The notes under the pieces: model-generated
What the model was told of the DNA's origin: nothing
The model's database searches: none
The model's input: the letters and a program-made list of their open reading frames with translations, nothing else
NCBI GenBank assembly: GCA_947494565.1
Contig: CANLVG010000002.1
Span: 248,001-312,000, forward strand
DNA: 64,000 nt
Reading direction: 5' to 3'
DNA from: an uncultured Flavobacteriaceae bacterium
GTDB taxonomy: Bacteria > Bacteroidota > Bacteroidia > Flavobacteriales > Flavobacteriaceae
Shown here: positions 36,047 through 44,091 of the stretch, in pieces
How the letters are laid out: every line of letters starts with the position of its first letter
Numbering within the stretch: the first letter of the stretch is position 1
Program-made: the position numbers and the translations under genes

Positions 36047-37660
36047 ATGTTTCAACGACTTCTCGCCTTACTATTTTTGATGTTCATCGGTGTTGCTTTG
36101 GTTCAATGTGGAAGAAGAGGCACCTTGACCGGGGGGCCAAAAGATATAGATCCTCCCATATTATTGAGGGCCGAACCAGAAAACATGTCCATCAACTTCA
36201 AGGCAAAGAAAATCAGGTTATACTTTGACGAATACATCAAACTTCAAGATGTTCAAGAACAACTTATTGTGTCACCGCCATTAAAGTACCTCCCAGATAT
36301 CACTCCTCAAGGTGGGGCCTCTAAATATGTCGAAATAAAAATCAAGGATACCTTAAGGGAAAACACGACCTATACTTTCAATTTCGGACAGAGCGTACAA
36401 GACAATAATGAAGGAAACCCGAGTAGCTTTTTAACCTATGTTTTCTCAACCGGTGATTACATCGATTCTTTGCAGATTTCGGGTGTAGTCAAAGACGCAT
36501 TCAATAAAAAAGCCGATGAGTTCATCAGTGTAATGTTGTATGAGCTCGACACTGCTTACACCGATTCGACGATATTTAAAAAGCCACCGAACTACATTAC
36601 GAACACCTTAGACAGCACGGTCATTTTTAGGTTGAATAACCTCAAGGAAGGCAAATACGCCCTTTTTGCTTTAAAGGATGCCTCCAAAAACAACCTCTTT
36701 GACCAAAACAGTGACAAGATCGGGTTTCTTAAAGATACCATCTCACTACCGACGGACTCTACCTATTTGTTGACCCTGTTTAAGGAAATTCCTAATTATG
36801 CTGCTTCGGTGCCCAGTTTCACTTCGAAGAACAGAATTATCTTCGGCTATTTCGGAGGTGATGAAACGGTAGCGATTGCTCCGCTGACCGCAATGCCCGA
36901 TACGGTAAACACTTTATTCAGAAAACAGCCTGAAAAAGACAGCATCGATTTTTGGTTTACCCCGTTTGAATTCGATTCCCTTGTATTTACGGTAACCAAT
37001 ATGAAACAAAAGGTCATCGATACCTTTACCGTCAAAAGCAGAAAAGTAGAGCTTGATTCCTTGCTCCTTACCCCTAACCAGCGTGGATCGCTCGGTTTCA
37101 ATGACACTTTTCATATCTCTGCGACAACGCCATTGGTGGCTACAGACTCTACCAAAATAAAAATGATCAACAAAGATTCTCTTGATGTCGTTCTCCGTAC
37201 CCAATTGGATACCATTGGTAATAAGGTCGATTTCGGTTTTCCTTTAGAACCCAATGAAAATTACAGTTTAGAGTTACTACCCGGAGCCATAACGGACTTT
37301 TTTGGGGAAACCAATGATACGCTTACCTATACGCTTTCCACACAAAGCCTTGCCGATTATGGCAACCTTACCGTAAATGTTCAGGGAGCGGTTATCTATC
37401 CAATTATTGTACAACTGACAGATGGAGATGGGAAAATGCAGTTGGAAATCTATGCTGAGGAAGAACAACCATTTGAATTCAATAATCTAGAGCCCGCGAC
37501 CTATCTGATTCGTGTGATAGAAGACCGCAATGCGAATCGCAAATGGGATACGGGTAATTTTCTCAAGAATTTGCAACCTGAAAAGGTAAGGTATTACCCC
37601 GAGGAGATAGAGATTCGGGCGAATTGGGAGAAAATAGAGACATTCACCCTACGAGAGTGA
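36047..37660 (+). CDS. lipoprotein with Ig-like BIG_5 domain
   Basis: The 537-aa protein has a lipobox (VALVQC, Cys21). It then has the pattern TGGPKDIDPP and AEPENMSINFKAKKIRLYFDEYI, the BIG_5 (Ig-like) domain conserved across Bacteroidota. Two further beta-rich segments follow, the second with VRYYPEEIEIRANWE, a transthyretin-like fold. No catalytic motif. It is probably an outer-membrane lipoprotein of unknown role. It converges with the nitrilase-family gene, with 17 bp of overlapping coding sequence. Confidence 0.88.
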   Translation: MFQRLLALLFLMFIGVALVQCGRRGTLTGGPKDIDPPILLRAEPENMSINFKAKKIRLYFDEYIKLQDVQEQLIVSPPLKYLPDITPQGGASKYVEIKIKDTLRENTTYTFNFGQSVQDNNEGNPSSFLTYVFSTGDYIDSLQISGVVKDAFNKKADEFISVMLYELDTAYTDSTIFKKPPNYITNTLDSTVIFRLNNLKEGKYALFALKDASKNNLFDQNSDKIGFLKDTISLPTDSTYLLTLFKEIPNYAASVPSFTSKNRIIFGYFGGDETVAIAPLTAMPDTVNTLFRKQPEKDSIDFWFTPFEFDSLVFTVTNMKQKVIDTFTVKSRKVELDSLLLTPNQRGSLGFNDTFHISATTPLVATDSTKIKMINKDSLDVVLRTQLDTIGNKVDFGFPLEPNENYSLELLPGAITDFFGETNDTLTYTLSTQSLADYGNLTVNVQGAVIYPIIVQLTDGDGKMQLEIYAEEEQPFEFNNLEPATYLIRVIEDRNANRKWDTGNFLKNLQPEKVRYYPEEIEIRANWEKIETFTLRE

Positions 37661-38420
37661 ACGTATCCCGGTCTTCCAAGAACCGAAGTTTCTCTCTGGT
37701 TTTTTTTACATGCGCTTTACTCAAGGTAGCATAACAAATTTCCTCTTTCTGGGAAAAAATCAGCTGCGCACCGAGGCAGTCGTACACTGCTGAATGTCCT
37801 GAATACTGATGCCCCAGGTCATCGGCACCAATTCGGTTTACCCCAATACAATAGGACATGTTCTCAATAGCGCGCGCCTTGAGCAAGGTATCCCATGCCT
37901 CGACTCTCGGTGTCGGCCAATTGGCAACATAGAGCAGTACATCGTAATCCACCGTATTTCGGGCCCAGACCGGAAATCGCAAATCATAACATATCAAAGG
38001 GCAGATTCTAAATCCTTTATAATCTACGACCAATCTTTCGCGTCCAGCGACATACACCTTGTCTTCACCGGCCAAAGTGAACGTATGGCGCTTGTCATAC
38101 TGAGCATAGTTCCCATTGGCCTGAACAAAAAACAGCCGATTGGAGTAGGTCCCGTTTTCTTGATAAGGCATGCTTCCGACTAAGGCCATATTCTTCTCTG
38201 AGGCTACTTTTTGCATCCATTCCAAGGTTCTCGGGCCTTCTTCTTCGGACATTTTAGCTGGAGACATAGTAAACCCTGAAATAAACATTTCCGGTAAAAC
38301 GATGATATCGGTATTCGAAGGGATTTCCTTTAATTTTTCGGAAAATGCAATTCTGTTTTTTTCCGGATCCTCCCAGAAAAGGGACGTTTGTACCAGTGCG
38401 ACGCGTAGTTCTTCTTTCAT
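37644..38420 (-). CDS. nitrilase-family amidohydrolase, omega-amidase (YafV/Nit2-like)
   Basis: The 258-aa protein starts LRVALVQTSLFWEDP and has the catalytic Glu in IIVLPEMF, Lys in YDKRHTF and Cys in CPLICYDLRFPVWAR. This is the Glu-Lys-Cys triad of the carbon-nitrogen hydrolase superfamily. The best fit is omega-amidase, which removes the amide from alpha-ketoglutaramate and related products of glutamine transamination. It overlaps the end of the convergent BIG_5 gene and follows the ankyrin gene by 11 bp, so the latter two may be co-transcribed. Confidence 0.92.
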   Translation of the reverse strand: MKEELRVALVQTSLFWEDPEKNRIAFSEKLKEIPSNTDIIVLPEMFISGFTMSPAKMSEEEGPRTLEWMQKVASEKNMALVGSMPYQENGTYSNRLFFVQANGNYAQYDKRHTFTLAGEDKVYVAGRERLVVDYKGFRICPLICYDLRFPVWARNTVDYDVLLYVANWPTPRVEAWDTLLKARAIENMSYCIGVNRIGADDLGHQYSGHSAVYDCLGAQLIFSQKEEICYATLSKAHVKKTREKLRFLEDRDTFTLVG

Positions 38421-38431
38421 TGCAAAGAGAC

Positions 38432-38908
38432 TTAGTGGGATTCTATCAAATCAATGAGATCGGGCATACCTTGTAATTTTGCATGGTCCAAGGCGGTGTT
38501 GCCCCTACCATCCCTCATAGTTGTATCCGCTCCATTTTCCAATAGCAATTTTGCAATTTCGGGCTGTTTGAAGGTGACGGCATAAATCAATGCCGTGGCC
38601 CCCATACCATTTTGGATATTGATGTTGGCACCCCTTGAAATCAATTTTTTGGCAATAGCCGTATATCCCTTAAAACAAACGCCCATTAGCGCGGTATTGC
38701 CAGAGCCATCAAGCGCATCGATATCGGCACCTTTATCCACTATATAGTCAGTTACCTCCTCGTGACCATAATATGAGGCTAAAATCAAGGGGGTAGACCC
38801 CCTTTGATCTTTTGTCACTAATAAACCCGGGGTCTCCTCAATGAGTTTAGCGATAGCGTCCAAATCGCCCTTTCGTATTTCACCAAAAAAAGCTTCTGTT
38901 TTTTCCAT
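38432..38908 (-). CDS. ankyrin-repeat protein, possibly linked to catalase
   Basis: The 158-aa protein consists of four to five ankyrin repeats: GSTPLILASYYGHEEVTDYI, GNTALMGVCFKGYTAIAK, GATALIYAVTFKQPEIAK and GNTALDHAKLQGMPDLIDL. There is no signal peptide, so it should be cytoplasmic. It is divergent from katG (186 bp). In Pseudomonas aeruginosa the ankyrin protein AnkB lies next to catalase katB and supports its activity, so a related role is possible. Regulation with katG from the shared spacer is inferred. Confidence 0.85.
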   Translation of the reverse strand: MEKTEAFFGEIRKGDLDAIAKLIEETPGLLVTKDQRGSTPLILASYYGHEEVTDYIVDKGADIDALDGSGNTALMGVCFKGYTAIAKKLISRGANINIQNGMGATALIYAVTFKQPEIAKLLLENGADTTMRDGRGNTALDHAKLQGMPDLIDLIESH

Positions 38909-39094
38909 ACATCCAATGTATAAAATCTTGCCGGTTTAACCGTTGGGGAAGTGCCTTTTTCTTTACTTCCCTAGCTCAAAAGACTCCATAGATATTATCG
39001 ATACTAAAATAACGTAAAACAAGATTTTGATTATGTATTTCAACCGACAATTTGGTAGTTTTATAGTCTTAAGAAACAAAAAACTGTAAATACG

Positions 39095-41341
39095 ATGGAT
39101 AACAACGAGAACAACCCCCACGGAAATGCCATGGACATTAACGATTCAGGCAAATGTCCCTATTTAGGAGGGACGATGAAACAAGCTGCCGGCGGCGGCA
39201 CAACAAATCAAGATTGGTGGCCGAACCAATTAAGGCTAAATGTACTTCGTCAAAATTCGGAATTATCCAACCCGATGGAAGAGGGTTTCGACTATGCTAA
39301 GGAATTCGAATCTTTGGACCTCGCGGAAGTAAAAAAAGACATTATCGAGGCATTGACCACATCACAAAATTGGTGGCCGGCCGACTATGGACATTATGGT
39401 CCTTTCATGATCCGTATGGCTTGGCATAGTGCAGGTACATATCGCATTGGGGATGGACGTGGTGGTGCCAGCTCTGGATCGCAGCGATTTGCTCCATTGA
39501 ACAGTTGGCCTGACAACGGCAATCTCGATAAGGCGAGGTTGTTACTTTGGCCGATTAAAAAGAAGTACGGTAAAAAACTTTCCTGGGCCGACTTGATGAT
39601 CCTGACTGGAAACTGTGCATTGGAATCCATGGGATTCAAAACTTTCGGTTTTGCTGGTGGACGTGAGGATATTTGGCAGCCCGAAGAAGATATTTATTGG
39701 GGCTCGGAAACGGAGTGGATGGGCAATGATGCTCGTTTTTCCGATGGGGAGTACGTATTGGAGGCAAATCTCGGTGCTTCTCACATGGGCTTAATCTATG
39801 TAAACCCTGAAGGACCTAATGGGGAATCGAACCCGCTGGGAACAGCAAAACTGATGAAGGAAACCTTCGGGCGTATGGCGATGAACGATGAGGAGACGGT
39901 CGCCTTGACTATTGGTGGTCATACTTTCGGAAAGGCACACGGCGCGGCGAATCCTGATGAATTCGTTGGTCCGGAACCTGCAGGTGCCACTATGGCGGAA
40001 CAGAGTATGGGTTGGAAGAATTCTTTTGGTACTGGAGTGCTTGATGACACTATTACCAGCGGAATCGAGGGTGCATGGACGCCAAATCCGACGCAATGGG
40101 ACCATGACTACTTAAAAGTACTATTAGGATATGAATGGGAAGCTACAAAGAGCCCTGCCGGTGCCAACCAGTGGAGACCTACGGCAGCCTCAGCGGCCAA
40201 GCAAGCACCACGTGCCGGTGATGCCACCAAAACGCAAGACTTGATGATGACCGATGCGGATATGGCGTTAAAAGTAGATCCTGATTATTTGAAAATCTCC
40301 CAGCGGTTTCATGAGCATCCAGAAGAACTAGAGGATGCTTTTGCCCGTGCTTGGTTCAAATTGACCCACCGCGATATGGGCCCCATTTCCCGATATTTAG
40401 GAGCAGAAGTACCTCAAGAAGAACTGATTTGGCAAGACCCTTTACCGAAGGTCGACCATGACTTGGTAGACGGCGGTGATGTTGCCGAGCTAAAAAAGAG
40501 ACTCTTGGCATCTGGTCTATCAATTTCCCAATTGGTGACCACCGCATGGGCCTCTGCATCGACCTATAGAAATTCTGATAAAAGAGGAGGGGCCAATGGC
40601 GCACGAATTCGGTTGGAGCCACAGAAAAACTGGGAAGTGAACAATCCAGCTGAACTTTCCAAAGTGTTGAGCGTTCTAGAGGGTATCCAGAACGAATTCA
40701 ATGAGGGGCAATCAGGAAATAAAAAGGTTTCCCTTGCCGATCTAATCGTTCTTGGCGGAAGCGCAGGAATTGAAGAAGCCGCCCGAAATGCTGGCCACGA
40801 TGTTGAAGTGCCTTTCACTGCAGGTCGAACCGATGCTTCGCAAGAACAGACCGACGCCTATTCTTTTGAAGCGCTGGAACCTGCTGCCGATGGGTTTAGA
40901 AATTACAAGAACTCCGATTATAAAGCCTCTGCCGAGGCGCTGTTGGTCGATCGTGCGCAATTGATGAAGCTTACCGCACCGGAAATGACGGTTTTAATTG
41001 GGGGAATGCGTGTTCTCGATACGAACTATGATCAATCACGCCACGGTGTATTTACTGATCGTCGCGAGGTTTTGACCAACGACTTCTTTACCAATCTTCT
41101 CGATTTAAGCGTGAAGTGGGAAGACACCTCAGATAATGAGACCTTATTTGCAGGTCGTGATCGAATGTCCGGTAACATCAAATGGACCGGTACAAGGGCT
41201 GATCTCATCTTTGGTTCAAATACGGAATTACGTTCGTATGCCGAGGTATATGGAAGTAACGACTCCGAGGGTAAATTCATAAAGGATTTTATAGCCGCTT
41301 GGACCAAGGTCATGAATCTTGATCGTTTCGATTTGTCATAA
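39095..41341 (+). CDS. katG: catalase-peroxidase
   Basis: KatG removes H2O2 by catalase and peroxidase activity, using one b-type heme. The 748-aa protein has the distal site [21 protein letters not shown] (Trp-His), the proximal heme-ligand region [11 protein letters not shown], and the Tyr expected to take part in the Met-Tyr-Trp adduct in [12 protein letters not shown]. The C-terminal half is the degenerate second domain, as in all KatG proteins. No signal peptide, so cytoplasmic. It has its own terminator and is divergent from an ankyrin gene. Confidence 0.97.
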   Translation: MDNNENNPHGNAMDINDSGKCPYLGGTMKQAAGGGTTNQDWWPNQLRLNVLRQNSELSNPMEEGFDYAKEFESLDLAEVKKDIIEALTTSQNWWPADYGHYGPFMIRMAWHSAGTYRIGDGRGGASSGSQRFAPLNSWPDNGNLDKARLLLWPIKKKYGKKLSWADLMILTGNCALESMGFKTFGFAGGREDIWQPEEDIYWGSETEWMGNDARFSDGEYVLEANLGASHMGLIYVNPEGPNGESNPLGTAKLMKETFGRMAMNDEETVALTIGGHTFGKAHGAANPDEFVGPEPAGATMAEQSMGWKNSFGTGVLDDTITSGIEGAWTPNPTQWDHDYLKVLLGYEWEATKSPAGANQWRPTAASAAKQAPRAGDATKTQDLMMTDADMALKVDPDYLKISQRFHEHPEELEDAFARAWFKLTHRDMGPISRYLGAEVPQEELIWQDPLPKVDHDLVDGGDVAELKKRLLASGLSISQLVTTAWASASTYRNSDKRGGANGARIRLEPQKNWEVNNPAELSKVLSVLEGIQNEFNEGQSGNKKVSLADLIVLGGSAGIEEAARNAGHDVEVPFTAGRTDASQEQTDAYSFEALEPAADGFRNYKNSDYKASAEALLVDRAQLMKLTAPEMTVLIGGMRVLDTNYDQSRHGVFTDRREVLTNDFFTNLLDLSVKWEDTSDNETLFAGRDRMSGNIKWTGTRADLIFGSNTELRSYAEVYGSNDSEGKFIKDFIAAWTKVMNLDRFDLS

Positions 41342-41373
41342 GCATCGTAAGAACAGATCCTTAATTCAGCACA

Positions 41374-41404
41374 GCAGGTGGTCAGAAATGGCCACCTGTT
41401 TTGT
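41374..41404 (+). terminator. Rho-independent terminator after katG
   Basis: CAGGTGG and CCACCTG (41375-41398), extended inward by a G-C and a G-T pair, form a 9-bp stem around a 6-nt loop, followed by TTTTG. It lies 33 bp past the katG stop. Confidence 0.75.
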
Positions 41405-41583
41405 TTATGAGACCTGAGAACAACTAAAACAATGGTCATACCTAGCCTCGTAGCGCAGGCTACAGCACCTTATTTTCCAGTTTTTTCGAAAATAGTTCAT
41501 GGAACTGTCCAAACAGGGCAGGTCGAAACGTTATTTATATATACACAGAACGAAAAATCAGTATAAATCTAAACACTTTTCAA

Positions 41584-42189
41584 ATGAAAAAAATCATTTT
41601 ATCTTTAGCACTACTTGCCGTAGTAGGCTTCGGCATAAGTAAATCAGGACTTTCGGATGGGGAACGAAAAATGACTGCTGACCACTTGACGGAAACCTTG
41701 AACCGACTTACCAGTACCGTAGACGGTCTTAGCGATACGCAATTGAATTTCAAGGCAACGCATGAATCTTGGTCGGTCGCCGAATGTGTCGAACACTTGG
41801 CCATATCGGAAAATATGTTCAACGGCATGTTACAAGGGGCTTTAAAAGAGCCTGCCAATCCGGCAATGCGTGATAGCGTGACCACGGGTGACGAAAAATT
41901 GATTGGGTTTATCAGTGTACGAAACACCAAAGTGAAAACGCGCGAACCCTTTGAGCCCAGTGGAAAATTCGGAACACACGAAAAAACCTTATCGGCATTT
42001 GTGGCAAAAAGGAAAGAACATATTGCGTATGTGAATACGACCACGGATGATTTGCGCAACCATTATGGCAAATTGCCATTTGCTACCATTGATGGGTTGC
42101 AAATAATTCTATTCATGAGTGGACATACGGAACGTCATGTAAAACAAATGGAAGAAGTTATGGCTCACGACAATTTCCCGTCCAAATAA
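41584..42189 (+). CDS. DinB-like protein with export signal
   Basis: The 201-aa protein begins with a hydrophobic leader (KKIILSLALLAVVGFGIS). A four-helix DinB/YfiT-like domain follows, with the metal-site histidines in AECVEHLAISENMF and SGHTERHVKQMEEV. DinB proteins are mostly cytoplasmic thiol-dependent enzymes or damage-induced proteins, so the apparent signal peptide is unusual. It stands alone between katG and a hypothetical gene with terminators on both sides. Fold call firm, function unknown. Confidence 0.82.
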   Translation: MKKIILSLALLAVVGFGISKSGLSDGERKMTADHLTETLNRLTSTVDGLSDTQLNFKATHESWSVAECVEHLAISENMFNGMLQGALKEPANPAMRDSVTTGDEKLIGFISVRNTKVKTREPFEPSGKFGTHEKTLSAFVAKRKEHIAYVNTTTDDLRNHYGKLPFATIDGLQIILFMSGHTERHVKQMEEVMAHDNFPSK

Positions 42190-42208
42190 TCGGCCGTACA
42201 TTTCAAGT

Positions 42209-42248
42209 AGTGGTCCATTGTGTTTCCGCATACAATGGACTACTTTTT
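42209..42248 (+). terminator. Rho-independent terminator after the DinB-like gene
   Basis: AGTGGTCCATTG (42209-42220) and CAATGGACTACT (42233-42244) pair over 12 bp with one G-T, followed by a T-run. It lies 19 bp after the stop. Confidence 0.75.
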
Positions 42249-42349
42249 ACACTTCTATTCAAGTTATCACATTACATCGTTAATAAATAGTTGATAATTC
42301 GCACATATAGCCAGATGGTTCTCTTCTAGAATAGATGTAACTTCAACTT

Positions 42350-42703
42350 ATGAAAGTAACTGACCATACCAATACTATTACCTTTAAAGGAACGCGACCT
42401 ACCATCGATCTGTCCGATATCAAGATCACTACGGTGCCCAAGTGTTCTTTTTCAGGAAGCAAAGCGGATTATTACATTGGCCTCTCTTCGAAATCTTCCG
42501 ATAACAGTGTTCGTATTATGGGAGCGGTCTCCACTGAGATGGTAGAGACCGGAATCAATAAACTTCTTGGCCAAGGGTGGGACGATATCAAATGGCCCGT
42601 CGTACTCGACATGCAAAAAAAAGTGCTTTACCATTCGTATGAAGCCCATAAAAATGGAGCTTCAGCGATTCTTGGTTGGCAAGAGTACTTTTCAAAACTA
42701 TAG
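42350..42703 (+). CDS. conserved-looking hypothetical protein, 117 aa
   Basis: A small soluble protein without signal peptide or membrane helix: MKVTDHTNTITFKGTRPTID, then SSKSSDNSVRIMGAVSTEMV and LGWQEYFSKL. Codon use and base composition match the neighbours, so it is probably a real gene. I recognise no domain. The gene has a terminator upstream and is convergent with the DUF5689 gene (11 bp apart), so it is monocistronic. Confidence 0.6.
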   Translation: MKVTDHTNTITFKGTRPTIDLSDIKITTVPKCSFSGSKADYYIGLSSKSSDNSVRIMGAVSTEMVETGINKLLGQGWDDIKWPVVLDMQKKVLYHSYEAHKNGASAILGWQEYFSKL

Positions 42704-42714
42704 TTTTTTACGGC

Positions 42715-44088
42715 TTAATTTCTAAGTCCAGGCGTAAAATCGTCAGGGGCTAATTGTGGTTGTTCCATAGTGCCAAAGCCTCCCGAATCGTTGTATACGG
42801 TCCACTCGTTCAAGTCGTATTGAGAATTCCCTCGTATCACTTCGGGGTTTCGTAACGCCCTTCCGTCTTCAAACTCATGACTGGTACCACTACCATCCTC
42901 GCCCACGACACCAAAGATGTCTATAACGGTGCCTAAGGGGTCTACAAGTTCAATGGTATCATCTCCATTGGAATCGGCCGCGGTATTCGTACCTACTTCC
43001 ATGTCGGGAAGAAAACCATAAACCGCTTCAAATTCTTCTGAATTTGGGGAAAGAACCAAGGTAGAATGTGATTCGATACGCTCATTCGATAGATCGATGG
43101 TGGAACCAACCGTACTGTTGTCATTTGTATAACGTCTTAATACCCATCCATTTAAAGGTACTGGGGCCTCTGATGCATTGTATAACTCAATAAAGCGGGC
43201 CTTAGGGTTATTTTCAGGATCGGCCAATTCCGAAATAATGATGTTTTTAGTAGTGATAGTGGTTACTTCTTCTTCACATCTCATCTGTTCAAAATCAATA
43301 TCTTCCAAGGTACGTATGGCCAATTTGAAATCGCTCTTCTCGCGAAGCAAAACCCCCGTAATCGATCCGTTTCCCGCTGGCAGCTCAGCTGATTGAAAGT
43401 CGGAAAACCCACTGTTCAACAATTCGATCGTATGCTTCTGACAGTTGACCAAGGTACGTGTCGTTTCCTCCCTGGGCACCGCGAAAGGTTGCCCTAGTTC
43501 GCCTTCAATAATTTCCACTTTAGAAAATTTTACCAACGTATTCGTAAGGTTTGGGGTCAGTTCATCAATAGTCAATTCCCTAGGCTCTAAAGCAACCTTG
43601 TCATTACAAGCCACAAAAATATGCTGGTCCATTACCGAAGTTGGCAGTCTTCCTACCGAAGTATTCCCAAAAGAGGTGAACGTACCACCCAATTTAAAAA
43701 CATCCTTACTCTTCCCTAGATACAGTCCCTTCAACTTGATATATAGCTTGGAGCCTACGGGATAGAATAGATGGGAGTCACGCATATCGATTTCGATTTG
43801 GAATCCCTCTGTTGGGTTTGAAAGGTTATTCTGGATGTAGAGTACACTAAAAAAATTTCCTTTTTCGTCCGATGATATCACATAGCCTTCAATAATTAAA
43901 TCTTCTTGTATCTGAACGGTTTCATCGACATAGCGATTTTTTACTTCGGAATACGTAGCATTCGAGGTCAAGTCTGCAAAGCAAACACCTTCAGGCGAGT
44001 CAAATTCACGACTTTTTACGCATCCAAACAACACGCCTATACAGCAAAGTGTTATCCAGATTCTGGTTTCTTCCGGTCTTTTCATCAT
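42715..44088 (-). CDS. lipoprotein with DUF5689 (OB-like) and lamin-tail domains
   Basis: The 457-aa protein has a lipobox (GVLFGC, Cys23). A DUF5689 region (about 45-265) includes LIIEGYVISSDEKGNFFSVL and KLYIKLKGLYLG, which resembles the OB-fold of YhcR-type nucleases. A lamin-tail domain (about 278-400) includes IIISELADPENNPKARFIELYN and LNGWVLRRYT. Such domains accompany extracellular nucleases. It lies 3 bp after the TonB-receptor gene, so the two are an operon, and it occupies the place a SusD-like binder would have. A second ATG one codon in (44085) is possible. Role as surface DNA binder is inferred. Confidence 0.85.
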   Translation of the reverse strand: MMKRPEETRIWITLCCIGVLFGCVKSREFDSPEGVCFADLTSNATYSEVKNRYVDETVQIQEDLIIEGYVISSDEKGNFFSVLYIQNNLSNPTEGFQIEIDMRDSHLFYPVGSKLYIKLKGLYLGKSKDVFKLGGTFTSFGNTSVGRLPTSVMDQHIFVACNDKVALEPRELTIDELTPNLTNTLVKFSKVEIIEGELGQPFAVPREETTRTLVNCQKHTIELLNSGFSDFQSAELPAGNGSITGVLLREKSDFKLAIRTLEDIDFEQMRCEEEVTTITTKNIIISELADPENNPKARFIELYNASEAPVPLNGWVLRRYTNDNSTVGSTIDLSNERIESHSTLVLSPNSEEFEAVYGFLPDMEVGTNTAADSNGDDTIELVDPLGTVIDIFGVVGEDGSGTSHEFEDGRALRNPEVIRGNSQYDLNEWTVYNDSGGFGTMEQPQLAPDDFTPGLRN

Positions 44089-44091
44089 CTC

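Noticed and set aside
38432-38908. The ankyrin protein as an effector or defence component.
   Set aside because: No secretion signal, toxin or nuclease domain; context with katG explains it better.
41432-41566. A 44-codon open frame after the katG terminator (MVIPSLVAQATAPYF...).
   Set aside because: It lies past a terminator with no promoter or family signal, has low-complexity content and is close to chance length.
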